Assembly: GCA_051208035.1 (NCBI GenBank)
Contig: JBPJFZ010000001.1
Span: 1 to 64,000, forward strand
Direction of reading: 5' to 3'
Source: JACKOB01 sp024234575
GTDB taxonomy: Bacteria; Pseudomonadota; Gammaproteobacteria; Pseudomonadales; Oleiphilaceae
Length of the DNA: 64,000 nt
Under the pieces are notes generated by a model. It had not been told where the DNA came from. It searched no databases and was given only the letters and a program-made list of their open reading frames with translations. Position numbers and translations under genes: made by a program. This document shows positions 44,180 through 52,996 of the stretch, one piece after another. How positions within the stretch are numbered: the first letter of the stretch is position 1; each line of letters begins with the position of its first letter.

Positions 44180-45863
44180 CGAAACCCAACCCCGCCAAGT
44201 TCTTTTTAATCTCCGCTTCTAAGCGATCCGACTCTTCAAACTGCGTTTTTAAGGTTGCAGTTAAACGCGCCATTTTCTCTGCAAAGGGTTCGCCATCATC
44301 CTCTTCATCGGCAGCCCCCACATACCGGCCTGGGGTGAGCACGTAGTCGTGTTTTTGTAGCTCGGCGAGTTCGGCGCTCTTACAAAAGCCAGCCGCGTCT
44401 TCATAATTCTCGCCCACTTGCCAGTTATGGAAGGTCTCGGTGACTTGGTTTAAATCTTCTTGAGTAAAGTCACGTAATACACGGTCTTTCATGTAGCCAA
44501 GGTTACGAGCGTCGATAAATAACACTTCACCTTTGCGGTCTCGCAACTTTCTACCGGCGGCACTGGTGCGTTCACCTTTGTTTTTGGTCAAAAACCAGAT
44601 ACAGGCCGGTATTTGGGTGTTGGTAAACAGTTGGCCGGGTAAGGCGACCATGCATTCCACCAAGTCTTCGTCAATCAGCTTTTGGCGAATAGCCCCTTCG
44701 TTATTGGTGTTAGAGCTCATGGAGCCGTTAGCCAACAGCAAGCCTAAGCTACCATTCGGTGCCAAGTGATAGAGCATGTGCTGTAGCCAGGCGAAGTTGG
44801 CGTTGCCAGAGGGTGGCTTGCCAAATTGCCAACGTGGGTCGTCGTCGCTCACGCCGGTATCCCATTCCTTCATATTAAATGGGGGATTAGCCATCACGAA
44901 ATCGGCACGAAGGTCTGGGTGTTGGTCGTTGGTGTAAGTGCTGGCGGGCTGTTTGCCAAAGTTAAAGTCGATGCCACGTATCACCATGTTCATGGCGGCT
45001 AGCTGCCAAGTGGTGTGGTTGGCTTCTTGCCCGTAGATGGAGACATCGCCAATTTTGCCTTTATGGGCGGTGATAAAGTTTTCCGATTGTACGAAAAACC
45101 CACCAGAGCCCATGGCCGGGTCGTATACGCGGCCTTTGAAGGGCTCAAGCATTTGTACGATCAGGCTAACAATGGATTTGGGCGTATAGAACTGACCACC
45201 CTTTTTGCCCTCAGCCAGAGCAAACTGGCCGAGCATGTATTCGTACACATGGCCGAGGATGTCTTTAGAGTTGAGGCTGGCATGAGTGAAAGGCACTGTG
45301 GCAACCAAATCGATTAACTCACCCAGTTTGGCTTGGTCGATCTGTAATTGGGTATAACGTTTGTTGAGCACGCCTTTGAGCTTGGGGTTATCAACTTCGA
45401 TGGCCTCTAAGGCGTTGTCGATTAAGTGGCCGACGGAACTGATCTTTATGGTTTTTGGCTTACCATCCACGCTGGCTATTGGCAGCTCTGCCCCACCGAT
45501 CACGGTTTTGTTGTTGTCTTGCAGGAACTTCCAACGGGCTTGAGTCGGTACCCAGAAGGTGTTGGTTTCGAGGTAGTAGTCGCGTTGTTCTAATTCTACC
45601 GTCATTTCGGCTTCATATTCCTCACTGCCTTCTCCGCCAAAGTCTTCCGGGTCGAGATAGTAATCTTGCGCAGGGTCTTGCAGTTGGGCTTTGAGTTCTT
45701 CACGACGCAGATCAAAGGCATCAGATACGTATTTGAGGAAGATTAAGCCCAGCATTACATGTTTGTATTGTGAGGCATCAAGCGATGGCAGCAGCTTATT
45801 GGCGCTGGTCCAAAGTTTTTTCTCTAGGTTGTTGAGGAATTGTTGTTCTTCGTTGTTGGTCAT
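44172..45863 (-). CDS. hsdM: Type I restriction modification subunit (N6-adenine methyltransferase)
   Basis: HsdM methylates adenine in the site chosen by HsdS. This 563 aa protein has the N-terminal helical HsdM domain (LEKKLWTSANKLLPSLDASQYKHVMLGLIFLKYVSDAF), the SAM-binding motif I YDPAMGSGGFFV and the catalytic motif IV ANPPFNM. The segment KKGGQFYTPKSIVSLIVQML precedes motif I as usual. It is the first gene of the long operon that ends with hsdR and is followed by hsdS with an 8 bp overlap. The upstream 371 bp is non-coding and must carry the promoter. Confidence 0.96.
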   Translation of the reverse strand: MTNNEEQQFLNNLEKKLWTSANKLLPSLDASQYKHVMLGLIFLKYVSDAFDLRREELKAQLQDPAQDYYLDPEDFGGEGSEEYEAEMTVELEQRDYYLETNTFWVPTQARWKFLQDNNKTVIGGAELPIASVDGKPKTIKISSVGHLIDNALEAIEVDNPKLKGVLNKRYTQLQIDQAKLGELIDLVATVPFTHASLNSKDILGHVYEYMLGQFALAEGKKGGQFYTPKSIVSLIVQMLEPFKGRVYDPAMGSGGFFVQSENFITAHKGKIGDVSIYGQEANHTTWQLAAMNMVIRGIDFNFGKQPASTYTNDQHPDLRADFVMANPPFNMKEWDTGVSDDDPRWQFGKPPSGNANFAWLQHMLYHLAPNGSLGLLLANGSMSSNTNNEGAIRQKLIDEDLVECMVALPGQLFTNTQIPACIWFLTKNKGERTSAAGRKLRDRKGEVLFIDARNLGYMKDRVLRDFTQEDLNQVTETFHNWQVGENYEDAAGFCKSAELAELQKHDYVLTPGRYVGAADEEDDGEPFAEKMARLTATLKTQFEESDRLEAEIKKNLAGLGFDV

Positions 45864-46234
45864 AGGTTGATTTCTTAATAATGGGTAGTTTCTTGATCAA
45901 TGTTTGGATGACCGAATTTGAATTATCTTCGTCTCACAGGCTGTTTCAGAGCAGAAAAGATGAATGCCGGGTCTAGTCGTGTTGTTCCAATCCTATCCAT
46001 ACTCGTTTCTGTCCCTATTTATAATGACGCCAAGCATTGTTTTATAGCATGCATCCTGCATTTTCACTATGTCTTATAGTGCCGATTTAGTTATTGTTTT
46101 TAATAGAGATTTCGAAGTCTTCTGATCGAAGCTATAAGTCCTGATTGTTTTTTGTCTATTTGGTAATCGTAAGGGGAAGTAGAAGGTTATCAGGCTAAGC
46201 GTCTATAGGCGTCGCTTAGCCTGTCAGTGATAGC
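45864..46234. other. Upstream region of the restriction operon
   Basis: No gene is seen in these 371 bp. They should contain the hsdM promoter. An 11 bp hairpin (46191-46223) near the right end belongs to the radC remnant. Confidence 0.5.
46191..46223 (-). terminator. Hairpin after the radC remnant
   Basis: CAGGCTAAGCG and CGCTTAGCCTG form a perfect 11 bp stem with an 11-base loop, 12 bp past the radC stop. No long T-run follows. Confidence 0.5.
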
Positions 46235-46695
46235 CTAAATCAGGCCAGAATCTGCCATGGAGGTCGAGGTCGTTCCGACGATAAAGTGATCTAAAAAACG
46301 GATGTCTAATAGTGCCAGGGCGTCTTTCAGCCGCTGAGTAATTTTAATATCTGCGTTTGAGGGCTCAGGGTTACCACTTGGGTGATTGTGGGCGACGATT
46401 ACTGCTGAAGCATTGCAAGCTAGACCTGCTTTAACCACTTCGCGCGGATAGATAAGATACTGGCACTGTCAATGGTGCCATGAAAAAGTTCACCGTGGTG
46501 AATGACTTGATGTTGAGAGTTTAGCCAGACGGCATAAAACACTTCGTGTTCATAGTGGCCGATAAGCGTCTGCAGGTAGGCTGCTGCACACTCCGAGCTG
46601 GGAAGCGCCAGGCCCGAAGAAAACAGACTCTGAATGTGCGTACTGGTTGCCGAGATTAATTCGTCACTTGCGATGATAATGGACTTCCAAAGCGA
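46235..46695 (-). pseudogene. Frameshifted RadC/YeeS-like JAMM protein
   Basis: Two frames together give most of a RadC-family protein. The first half (46695 to about 46450) reads SDELISATSTHIQSLFSSG, LIGHYEHEVFYAVWLNSQHQ and GELFHGTIDSASIL. The second half, in another frame, begins YPREVVKAGLACNASAVIVA and carries the JAMM motif HNHPSGNPEPSNAD and LDHFIVG. The expected phrase is GTID.AS.YPREVVK; an apparent insertion of about 5 bp near 46450 breaks it. An in-frame stop at 46696-46698 closes the 5' side. RadC-like genes are common island passengers. Confidence 0.85.
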
Positions 46696-46770
46696 TCAAG
46701 AGGATATGCGATTTTAGATTCGTTTCTAGAGTGGGAATATAAACCTAGTCTGAGTAGTTAGTAATATTTT

Positions 46771-46836
46771 TGGGGCATAAATAAAATTGACTTTATACAT
46801 ATATTTCAATCAGTTAGAATGAAATATAATGCCCCA
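46771..46836. repeat. Nested imperfect palindrome near tRNA-Leu
   Basis: TGGGGCAT (46771-46778) pairs with ATGCCCCA (46829-46836), and inside it TATATTTCA (46800-46808) pairs with TGAAATATA (46820-46828). A 21-base bulge lies only on the left. It lies 175 bp beyond the tRNA-Leu 3' end. It may be a recombination site, an end of the island, or a transcript hairpin. The rest of 46701-47011 shows no gene. Confidence 0.45.
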
Positions 46837-47011
46837 ACACTAACATCAAGCCCTAATACTTTAGTTATCCAAGTATGTTCTGGCTACTTCTATTAAATGT
46901 TGACGTAGCCAGAAGCCGAAACTTAGTAAGTTTAAATGTCTACATTGCGTCTACATGCGATGTTAAAAATAAAATCACTTAGACTTCTGACTCTTAACTT
47001 ATTGATTTTAT

Positions 47012-47098
47012 TGGTGCCCGGGGCCGGAGTCGAACCGGCACGATGTTACCATCGAGGGATTTTAAGTCCCTTGCGTCTACCAATTTCGCCACCCGGGC
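47012..47098 (-). tRNA. tRNA-Leu (anticodon UAA)
   Basis: The 87-base gene has a 7 bp acceptor stem (GCCCGGG/CCCGGGC), anticodon loop with TAA between matched GGGA/TCCC arms, a long variable arm as expected for Leu, the GGTTCGACTCC T-arm and an encoded CCA. It is the last of three tRNAs after pgsA and borders the defence island. Confidence 0.95.
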
Positions 47099-47186
47099 AG
47101 GGCAGGCTGTACTACATGAATATGAATGATAAAAAGATAATGCTTACTAATTAACTTTGTTATTTAACAACGATAACTAATTAACA

Positions 47187-47260
47187 TGGAGGCGCGGGTC
47201 GGAATCGAACCGGCGTTCACGGAGTTGCAGTCCGCTGCATGACCACTCTGCCACCGCGCC
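47187..47260 (-). tRNA. tRNA-Cys (anticodon GCA)
   Basis: A 74-base gene with acceptor arm GGCGCGG, anticodon loop ACTGCAA carrying GCA, T-arm GGTTCGATTCC and encoded CCA after discriminator T. The Gly-Cys-Leu order after pgsA is conserved in gammaproteobacteria. Confidence 0.95.
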
Positions 47261-47326
47261 TTATTCTTTTTTCCAAAGTAGTTACTAAAACTTAGTAGAT
47301 ACGTTTGGTTTCATCCAGATTTAATT

Positions 47327-47402
47327 TGGAGCGGGAAACGAGATTCGAACTCGCGACCCCAACCTTGGCAAGGTTGTGCTCTACCAACTGAGCTATTCCC
47401 GC
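47327..47402 (-). tRNA. tRNA-Gly (anticodon GCC)
   Basis: A 76-base gene: acceptor arm GCGGGAA, D-arm AGCTCAGTTGGTAGAGC, anticodon loop with GCC between CAACC/GGTTG arms, T-arm GAGTTCGAATCTC and encoded CCA. It is the first tRNA downstream of pgsA. Confidence 0.95.
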
Positions 47403-47525
47403 TTAAAGATGTTTCTTGGTTTGGCTAATGCTTCACAAGAGGCGCACATATTACCTTCTAGTTTTTGTGTGTCAAGCGCTTTTAAGCAATGCTTTCATAG
47501 TATGTTGTTGTTTTTAATAAATTGT

Positions 47526-48083
47526 TTAATTATTGTTCTTTTGCGGTTTTAAATCAGGCCATGTGGCGCGCAGATAAATGGCCATAGACCAAAGAGTTAA
47601 ACCTGCGGCAATATAAAGCAAGACCAAGCCAACATACGAATAGGCAGATTTAGGTACGTTTGCCAAAAGAACAACGATTGACAGCATCTGACAGGCTGTC
47701 TTGATTTTGCCAATATAAGAAACCGCAATGCTGGCGCGCTTCCCCATTTCTGCCATCCACTCGCGCAAAGCTGATATGACGATTTCACGGCAGACAATTA
47801 TCGCAGCCGGTATGGTTAGCCACATGGAATGATGCTCATCCGCTAAAACAATTAACGCGACGGCAACCATTAGCTTATCTGCCACAGGATCGAGAAATGC
47901 ACCAAATGGCGTTGATTGGTTTAATTTGCGCGCAAGGTAACCATCCAGCCAGTCTGTCGCACCAGCGATGGCAAATATTATTGCTGATGCCTCATACCGC
48001 CAATCGAACGGCAGATAGAATACAATCACAAATACCGGGATTAGAAAAATACGAGCAAATGTCAGGAGATTAGGTAAATTCAT
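47526..48083 (-). CDS. pgsA: CDP-diacylglycerol-glycerol-3-phosphate 3-phosphatidyltransferase
   Basis: PgsA makes phosphatidylglycerol phosphate in the inner membrane, the committed step to phosphatidylglycerol and cardiolipin. The 185 aa protein has several membrane helices and the CDP-alcohol phosphatidyltransferase motif, seen as TDWLDGYLARKL followed by GAFLDPVADK (DxxDGxxAR...GxxxDxxxD). It begins MNLPNLLTFARIFLIP. It lies between uvrC and the tRNA cluster, its conserved place. Confidence 0.96.
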   Translation of the reverse strand: MNLPNLLTFARIFLIPVFVIVFYLPFDWRYEASAIIFAIAGATDWLDGYLARKLNQSTPFGAFLDPVADKLMVAVALIVLADEHHSMWLTIPAAIIVCREIVISALREWMAEMGKRASIAVSYIGKIKTACQMLSIVVLLANVPKSAYSYVGLVLLYIAAGLTLWSMAIYLRATWPDLKPQKNNN

Positions 48084-48172
48084 ATAATTTTCTTATGTAT
48101 ACTGCTTACAACTGTAAAGGCTAGTTTAATCGAAAAAGTCTGTAACTGTTTGCTTAATTTTAAGCAGTTTCG

Positions 48173-49996
48173 TTAAGAATGAAGCTCATCGTATATATTC
48201 TGGGCCAGGTTTTGACTAATTCCTGGCACTTTAGCAATTTCTGCAGGACTAGCCTTTTTTATACCCTGTAAGCCTCCAAAAAACTGTATTAGTGCTTTTC
48301 GACGTTTCGGCCCAACACCTGCGAGACCATCGAGAGTGGATTGCCGGCGTTTTTTGTCGCGTCTTTGACGGTGCCCGGATATGGCGAAGCGGTGTGACTC
48401 ATCACGAATGTGCTGAATTAAGTGCAGGCCCGGACAGGTGGACGGAAACACCACCTCGGCGTCAGTGTCCCCCCTGATGATTGTTTCCATTCCGGGTTTT
48501 CTCGTAACCCCCTTCCCTATCCCTAGTAAAAGAACGGTATTAATCTGTAACTCTGCAAAAACTTCTTTAGCAATACCAAGTTGCCCCTTACCCCCGTCAA
48601 TTAAAACAATATCTGGGAGCTTGTCGGTGTCAATGGCACGTTTCGAGTAACGTTTAAGAAGAGCCTGGCGCATGGCCGCGTAGTCATCACCGGCTTCTAT
48701 GTCTGTAATATTGTATTGTCGATAGTCTTGCTTGAAGGGGCCTTGCTCGTTGAAAACAACGCAACTGGCCACCGTCGACTCGCCATGACTATGGCTGATA
48801 TCAAAACATTCCATTCGCTTGGGGTGGGCATCCAGGCTCAGTCTCTCAGTTAGCTTTGCATACCGCTTAAATGTATTCTCTTTGGTCGCAAGATACCCTT
48901 CCAGGGCGTGATGGGCGTTGGCTTTAGCCAGGTTTAACCATTGTGCCCGGTCGCCACGCACATTGTGCTTGATAGTAATGTCACGTCCAGAGACTTCTTT
49001 TAAGGCTGCAGCGATTGTATCGGTATTTTCAATTCCTGCAGAGAGCACGATCTCTCTGGGAAAATCCCGACTTTGCATACCGCCTATGTAATATTGGCCA
49101 ATAAAAGCTTCTAGTACTTTTTCGTGACTGTTTTCCAGTGTCAGCTTGGGGAAATAATTCTTGTTTCCCAACATACGGCCTCCTCGAACGAAAACAACCT
49201 GTACGCCAAAGACGTTATTAGCCCCTTCAACAGCGATGATATCCACGTCACCATCACTGCTGCCATCGATAGCCTGTTGCTCTTGCACATGGCGCAAATG
49301 GCTGATTTGGTCACGAAGTTCTGCTGCTTTCTCGAACTGAAGTTCTGTGGCATAGTCTGCCATTTTTGCCATAAGCTGTTTGATTAAATCTGGATTTTTG
49401 CCCTGTAAAAACATGATTGCATGCTTCATGTCAGCCTGATAATCGTCTACGGAAATAGCGGCAACACAGGGTGCAGAACACCGCTTTATTTGATACTGCA
49501 GACAGGGGCGTTCTCTGTTTTTGTAAAAGCTTTCTTCACACTGGCGAATTTTGAAGATCTTCTGCAGCAGAGCCAAGCTCTCTCTGACTGCGCCCGCACT
49601 GGGGAAAGGACCGAAGTAAGTGCCATCTTTACCTTTTTTTCGTGCTCTTTTAAAGGTAATCGATGGGTAATCGGCGTGCTTTGAAAGCAAAATATAAGGG
49701 TAACTTTTGTCATCCCTGAGCAGAATATTATAAGGCGGGCTTTCTGCCTTGATCAGGTTTTGTTCTAGCAGCAGCGCTTCTGTTTCACTCTGCGTAATCG
49801 TGACTTCGATTGAGGCAATCCGGGAAACCAATGCCGCCGTTTTTGCAGCCAGGCCACTTGTGCGAAAGTAGCTCGAAACGCGATTTTTAAGGTTTCCTGC
49901 TTTGCCGACGTATAAAATCTCACCATTTCCATCGAACATGCGATAGATGCCCGGCTTGCTGGTAAGTTTTTGAAGATAACTTTTAGCGTCAAACAC
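48173..49996 (-). CDS. uvrC: Excinuclease ABC subunit C
   Basis: UvrC makes both incisions in nucleotide-excision repair. The 607 aa protein has the GIY-YIG nuclease at the N-terminus (KPGIYRMFDGNGEILYVGKA), a UVR motif (about 205-235, LQFEKAAELRDQISHLRHVQE) that contacts UvrB, the RNase H-like second nuclease (MECFDISHSHGESTVASCVVF, VLIDGGKGQL) and a C-terminal helix-hairpin-helix pair (LAGVGPKRRKALIQFFGGL). It is the middle gene of uvrY-uvrC-pgsA. Confidence 0.97.
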   Translation of the reverse strand: MFDAKSYLQKLTSKPGIYRMFDGNGEILYVGKAGNLKNRVSSYFRTSGLAAKTAALVSRIASIEVTITQSETEALLLEQNLIKAESPPYNILLRDDKSYPYILLSKHADYPSITFKRARKKGKDGTYFGPFPSAGAVRESLALLQKIFKIRQCEESFYKNRERPCLQYQIKRCSAPCVAAISVDDYQADMKHAIMFLQGKNPDLIKQLMAKMADYATELQFEKAAELRDQISHLRHVQEQQAIDGSSDGDVDIIAVEGANNVFGVQVVFVRGGRMLGNKNYFPKLTLENSHEKVLEAFIGQYYIGGMQSRDFPREIVLSAGIENTDTIAAALKEVSGRDITIKHNVRGDRAQWLNLAKANAHHALEGYLATKENTFKRYAKLTERLSLDAHPKRMECFDISHSHGESTVASCVVFNEQGPFKQDYRQYNITDIEAGDDYAAMRQALLKRYSKRAIDTDKLPDIVLIDGGKGQLGIAKEVFAELQINTVLLLGIGKGVTRKPGMETIIRGDTDAEVVFPSTCPGLHLIQHIRDESHRFAISGHRQRRDKKRRQSTLDGLAGVGPKRRKALIQFFGGLQGIKKASPAEIAKVPGISQNLAQNIYDELHS

Positions 49997-50066
49997 AAAC
50001 GGTCGACCTATCTTTTAAGTGCTGTTTTGGCGACGGTGTGGGCGTCTTCATTTAAAGCAGGTGTAA

Positions 50067-50717
50067 TTAGTCGAGCGTATCGGCGTCCAAAAGACCATGC
50101 CTCACGGCCAACAGGGTCAACTCAACATCACTGGTAATGCCGAGCTTTTCAAATAATCGATAGCGATAACTATTGACTGTTTTAGGGCTAAGGCACAGTT
50201 TGTCTGATATATCCTGCACCTTTTGGCAGTTAACAATCATCATTGCTATTTGCATTTCCCGCTCTGATAATTTGTCGAAAACCGGTTTTTCAACAGTTTC
50301 TTCAAAGGGCCTCAGCGCCATCTTTTGGGCGATTTCCGGACTGATGTAACGCTGCCCGGAATGAACAACACGAATCGCCCTGATCATCTCCTGAATATCC
50401 GCACCTTTGGTAATAAATGCTGAGGCACCGGCCTGCATAACTCTGGCTGGATACGGGTCATCAGCAACAGCCGTCACCGCTATAACCCGCACTTCGTCAT
50501 TGACACGGATAATTTTTCTTGTTGCTTCTAACCCGCCAATACCCGGCATGCGAATGTCCATTAGAACGATATCAACATTTTTTTCCCTGACGAAAGCTAT
50601 GGCGTCTTCACCCGAGCGGGCTTCACCTACAACTTCTAAGCCGGGTTCATCCGATAGCATTCGAGAGATGCCTGCGCGCACCAAATCGTGGTCATCAACA
50701 ATAAGCACTTTAATCAA
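50067..50717 (-). CDS. uvrY: UvrY/GacA response regulator
   Basis: This 216 aa protein is the response regulator of the BarA/UvrY (GacS/GacA) system, which drives small RNAs that titrate CsrA/RsmA. It has a receiver domain with the phosphoacceptor Asp in VLMDIRMPG (about residue 54) and a LuxR-type helix-turn-helix near the C-terminus (SEREMQIAMMIVNCQKVQDISDKLCLSPKTVNSYRYRLFEKL). The position directly upstream of uvrC is conserved and confirms the call over other LuxR-type regulators. In Pseudomonas the same gene is gacA. Confidence 0.95.
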   Translation of the reverse strand: MIKVLIVDDHDLVRAGISRMLSDEPGLEVVGEARSGEDAIAFVREKNVDIVLMDIRMPGIGGLEATRKIIRVNDEVRVIAVTAVADDPYPARVMQAGASAFITKGADIQEMIRAIRVVHSGQRYISPEIAQKMALRPFEETVEKPVFDKLSEREMQIAMMIVNCQKVQDISDKLCLSPKTVNSYRYRLFEKLGITSDVELTLLAVRHGLLDADTLD

Positions 50718-50865
50718 GAGTGTCTTCCCTGAATGAAATTATCATGGCGTTTTGCATTATAGTTTACCGTGCAACTTACTGAAGAGTAAAAACATCTTTT
50801 TTATTTGTAGCCTATACTTTTTATACAGTTATTTTTAATGTTTAAAAGTTAAGCGGAATGACACC

Positions 50866-51996
50866 ATGCATAAAACCAAACGGGCAGTTGTATTAACCGG
50901 TGGCGGCGCAAGGTCGGCCTATCAAGTGGGTGTTTTAAGAGCAATTTCTGATCTTGCTCCTGATTTAAGCCATCCTTTTGATATTATCTGCGGTACCTCC
51001 GCAGGCGCCATTAATGCCCTGGGGATTGCCTCTGGCGGTGATATATTTCGACATAATATAGCCAAAATAGAGTCCTTATGGGGCAACATAAAGACCGAAG
51101 AAATCTACCGCACCGATTTATGGGGAATGACACGCAGGTTGGGCCACTTTACTAAGTCGTTAATGAATGCAGAAACCAGTGATCACCCGGCCTCTTTACT
51201 CGACAATGCACCACTGCGAGGTTTTCTCGACAAACATATCGATTATAAAGCATTGAATGCAGCGATTAATCTTGGCCATCTGCACTCGGTTTGTATTACC
51301 GCGTGCGGTTACAAAAGCGGCCAGAGTGTGAATTTTTTTCAGGCTAAAGAACAAGTCCCTGGCTGGCATTTAGGGCAAAGAATTGGCATGGCAACAACGC
51401 TGACTACAGACCACTTGCTTGCGTCTTCTGCGATACCAATGATTTTCCCACCCGTGAAAATCAACCGGGAGTATTTCGGCGATGGTGTTGTGCGACAAAT
51501 GGCCCCCCTCAGCCCGGCTATTCATCTTGGCGCAAAAAAGATTCTGATTGTGGGGGTGTCTGCCAACCGGGTGTGCCCAGCGCAAAGACGGAAAACAGCG
51601 TCATTTCCTTCGCTTTCTAACGTATTAGAGCATGTATTGAATGGCGCATTTATTGATGTGATTGAGCACGACTATGATCATGCATTGCTCATAAACAATC
51701 TGCTCAAACTTATTCCTGATGCGGAGCTGGAAAAAAGCAACATCAACCTCAGGCCGCTGGAACTATTAGAGATATCACCCAGCGAACCAATTGATGACAT
51801 TGCCAACCGGCACTTGTCATCTCTACCGAAAAACATTCAGCGCTTTGTTGGTAAAAATGACAAAAACTCTGAAAGCAGCAGTAGTTTGGCGAGTTACTTA
51901 CTGTTTGAAGGGATATTCTGTAAAGAACTTATTCGACTTGGCTACCAGGATGCACAGGCACACGCCAATCAAATTGTGTCATTTCTGGAAGATTAA
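50866..51996 (+). CDS. Patatin-like phospholipase
   Basis: The 376 aa protein has the patatin layout: oxyanion-hole motif GGGARSAYQVGVL at residues about 12-24, nucleophile elbow GTSAG (about 45-49) and the dyad Asp in FGDGVVRQMAPL. It acts on acyl esters of membrane or storage lipids with a Ser-Asp dyad. No signal peptide is seen, so it is likely cytoplasmic or membrane-associated. It is divergent from uvrY and monocistronic. In an organism with two WS/DGAT genes a role in lipid turnover is plausible but inferred. Confidence 0.9.
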   Translation: MHKTKRAVVLTGGGARSAYQVGVLRAISDLAPDLSHPFDIICGTSAGAINALGIASGGDIFRHNIAKIESLWGNIKTEEIYRTDLWGMTRRLGHFTKSLMNAETSDHPASLLDNAPLRGFLDKHIDYKALNAAINLGHLHSVCITACGYKSGQSVNFFQAKEQVPGWHLGQRIGMATTLTTDHLLASSAIPMIFPPVKINREYFGDGVVRQMAPLSPAIHLGAKKILIVGVSANRVCPAQRRKTASFPSLSNVLEHVLNGAFIDVIEHDYDHALLINNLLKLIPDAELEKSNINLRPLELLEISPSEPIDDIANRHLSSLPKNIQRFVGKNDKNSESSSSLASYLLFEGIFCKELIRLGYQDAQAHANQIVSFLED

Positions 51997-52077
51997 CAAT
52001 AATCTGTACTGCATTGATGATGGATAGCGCACCGATGATGGATAGTGCGCAGATTGACAGTGAAGCATTGGCAACCT

Positions 52078-52269
52078 TTACTTTACCGCTTTTTCATTGT
52101 CCTGGGTGTCCCGACATACCTGCGACTTAAGCTTCACCGCATTCGAAAAATCAAATTGCGTCTCTTCATCAAGACTGGTTTCACAAAACCTTACACCGCA
52201 GGCTGCTTTTTCAATTTCAAACGCTTTGGACGCACCAAATGTAAGATTGCTTTCTTCTTTTTGAGACAC
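52078..52269 (-). CDS. Small hypothetical protein, 63 aa
   Basis: A GTG start at 52269 has a very good ribosome site (AGGAGG, eight bases upstream), which is the main reason to accept it. The product is soluble, acidic and has three cysteines (KAACGVRFCETSLDEE and later SQVCRDTQDNE). A longer plus-strand reading of the same DNA is basic and low in sense. No family is recognised. It lies just upstream, on the same strand, of nothing obvious and after the Kazal-like gene. Confidence 0.5.
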   Translation of the reverse strand: MSQKEESNLTFGASKAFEIEKAACGVRFCETSLDEETQFDFSNAVKLKSQVCRDTQDNEKAVK

Positions 52270-52328
52270 CGCACTAGCCTCCTATTTGCCAACCTTATGA
52301 AGTAAAACCGTTTGCATGTTCACTTTCG

Positions 52329-52652
52329 TTAATAGTTTAACGAGGGGGGCTCTGTAGTTTTATTCGCTTGACCATCCCCGCAGGCACCTTTAACAAAGCC
52401 AATGGTATTCTGATTGCCACACGCCTGACAGTCACTGCTTGCGGTTGTGCTCTGCCCTTGTTGATCATAAGCACAAACTGGATCGTAAATCATCGTACAC
52501 ATTTGTGGCCGTGGGTCTTTGCAGGTAACAAGATTTTCAGGGAGTGGCGGTTGATCACCATCAGGGACACTCGCACAGGCCGATACCAACGACAAAAGCA
52601 GCAAAACGAATGCAGAACTAAACTTGGTTGAAGACAAATAGGTCACTTGCAC
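52329..52652 (-). CDS. Kazal-like lipoprotein
   Basis: A 107 aa protein with a lipoprotein signal (AFVLLLLSLVSAC, lipidated Cys at 26) and a six-cysteine module (C44, C52, C60, C75, C78, C91). The phrase RPQMCTMIYDPVCAYD carries the PVC core of Kazal-type protease-inhibitor domains, with the later DCQACGN and GAC cysteines in place. If the fold holds, it is a surface or periplasmic serine-protease inhibitor, perhaps against predator or host proteases. The spacing between the third and fourth Cys is a little unusual. Confidence 0.7.
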   Translation of the reverse strand: MQVTYLSSTKFSSAFVLLLLSLVSACASVPDGDQPPLPENLVTCKDPRPQMCTMIYDPVCAYDQQGQSTTASSDCQACGNQNTIGFVKGACGDGQANKTTEPPSLNY

Positions 52653-52756
52653 ACCTCAGCAAACTTGGGCCAATAAGAGATTGACCCAAGCATAGGCGAA
52701 CTGACTGAAGTGAAGCAATAGTAATTGCCAGTAAATGCGCTGTAAGTATTTACGTG

Positions 52757-52996
52757 CTAGAAGACTGACTTGCGCTCATTATGCCGGAAGCCACCTTTAA
52801 GCATCACGACGAGACCAAATGGAAGACTAAGGGCAATCATACCCAGCAGCATTAACACTGGCCAAATCTGAAATGCGGCGGGGTAATCCATCTGTGCCAG
52901 TGCACCAACCGCCATCACCCAAAGCACAACAATAATGCTATTGAGAAACCATCCCGAAAACTGATCAATTACTTTTTCAACTAGACTATTTTTCAT
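52757..52996 (-). CDS. Small two-helix membrane protein
   Basis: The ATG at 52996 (79 aa) has a strong ribosome site (GGAGGGAA, just upstream), so I prefer it over more upstream starts. Two transmembrane helices lie at about 15-33 (FLNSIIVVLWVMAVGALAQM) and 40-62 (WPVLMLLGMIALSLPFGLVVML), and the tail is basic (KGGFRHNERKSVF). Function unknown. Confidence 0.65.
   Translation of the reverse strand: MKNSLVEKVIDQFSGWFLNSIIVVLWVMAVGALAQMDYPAAFQIWPVLMLLGMIALSLPFGLVVMLKGGFRHNERKSVF

Noticed and set aside
40670..46234. Possible loss of function of the type I system because of the inserted cargo
   Set aside because: hsdM, hsdS and hsdR all appear full length with intact motifs, and the junction before hsdR preserves translational coupling.
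46936..47154. Plus-strand open frame running across the tRNA-Leu gene
   Set aside because: The frame is simply the complement of the tRNA; no ribosome site or protein-like sequence.
52015..52052. Direct near-repeat of GATGATGGATAG after the patatin stop
   Set aside because: Two short copies only; no link to a gene, mobile element or structure.
52045..52305. Plus-strand open frame of 86 codons after the patatin gene
   Set aside because: It is opposite the small gene at 52078-52269, which has a much better ribosome site; the plus-strand product is basic and not protein-like.
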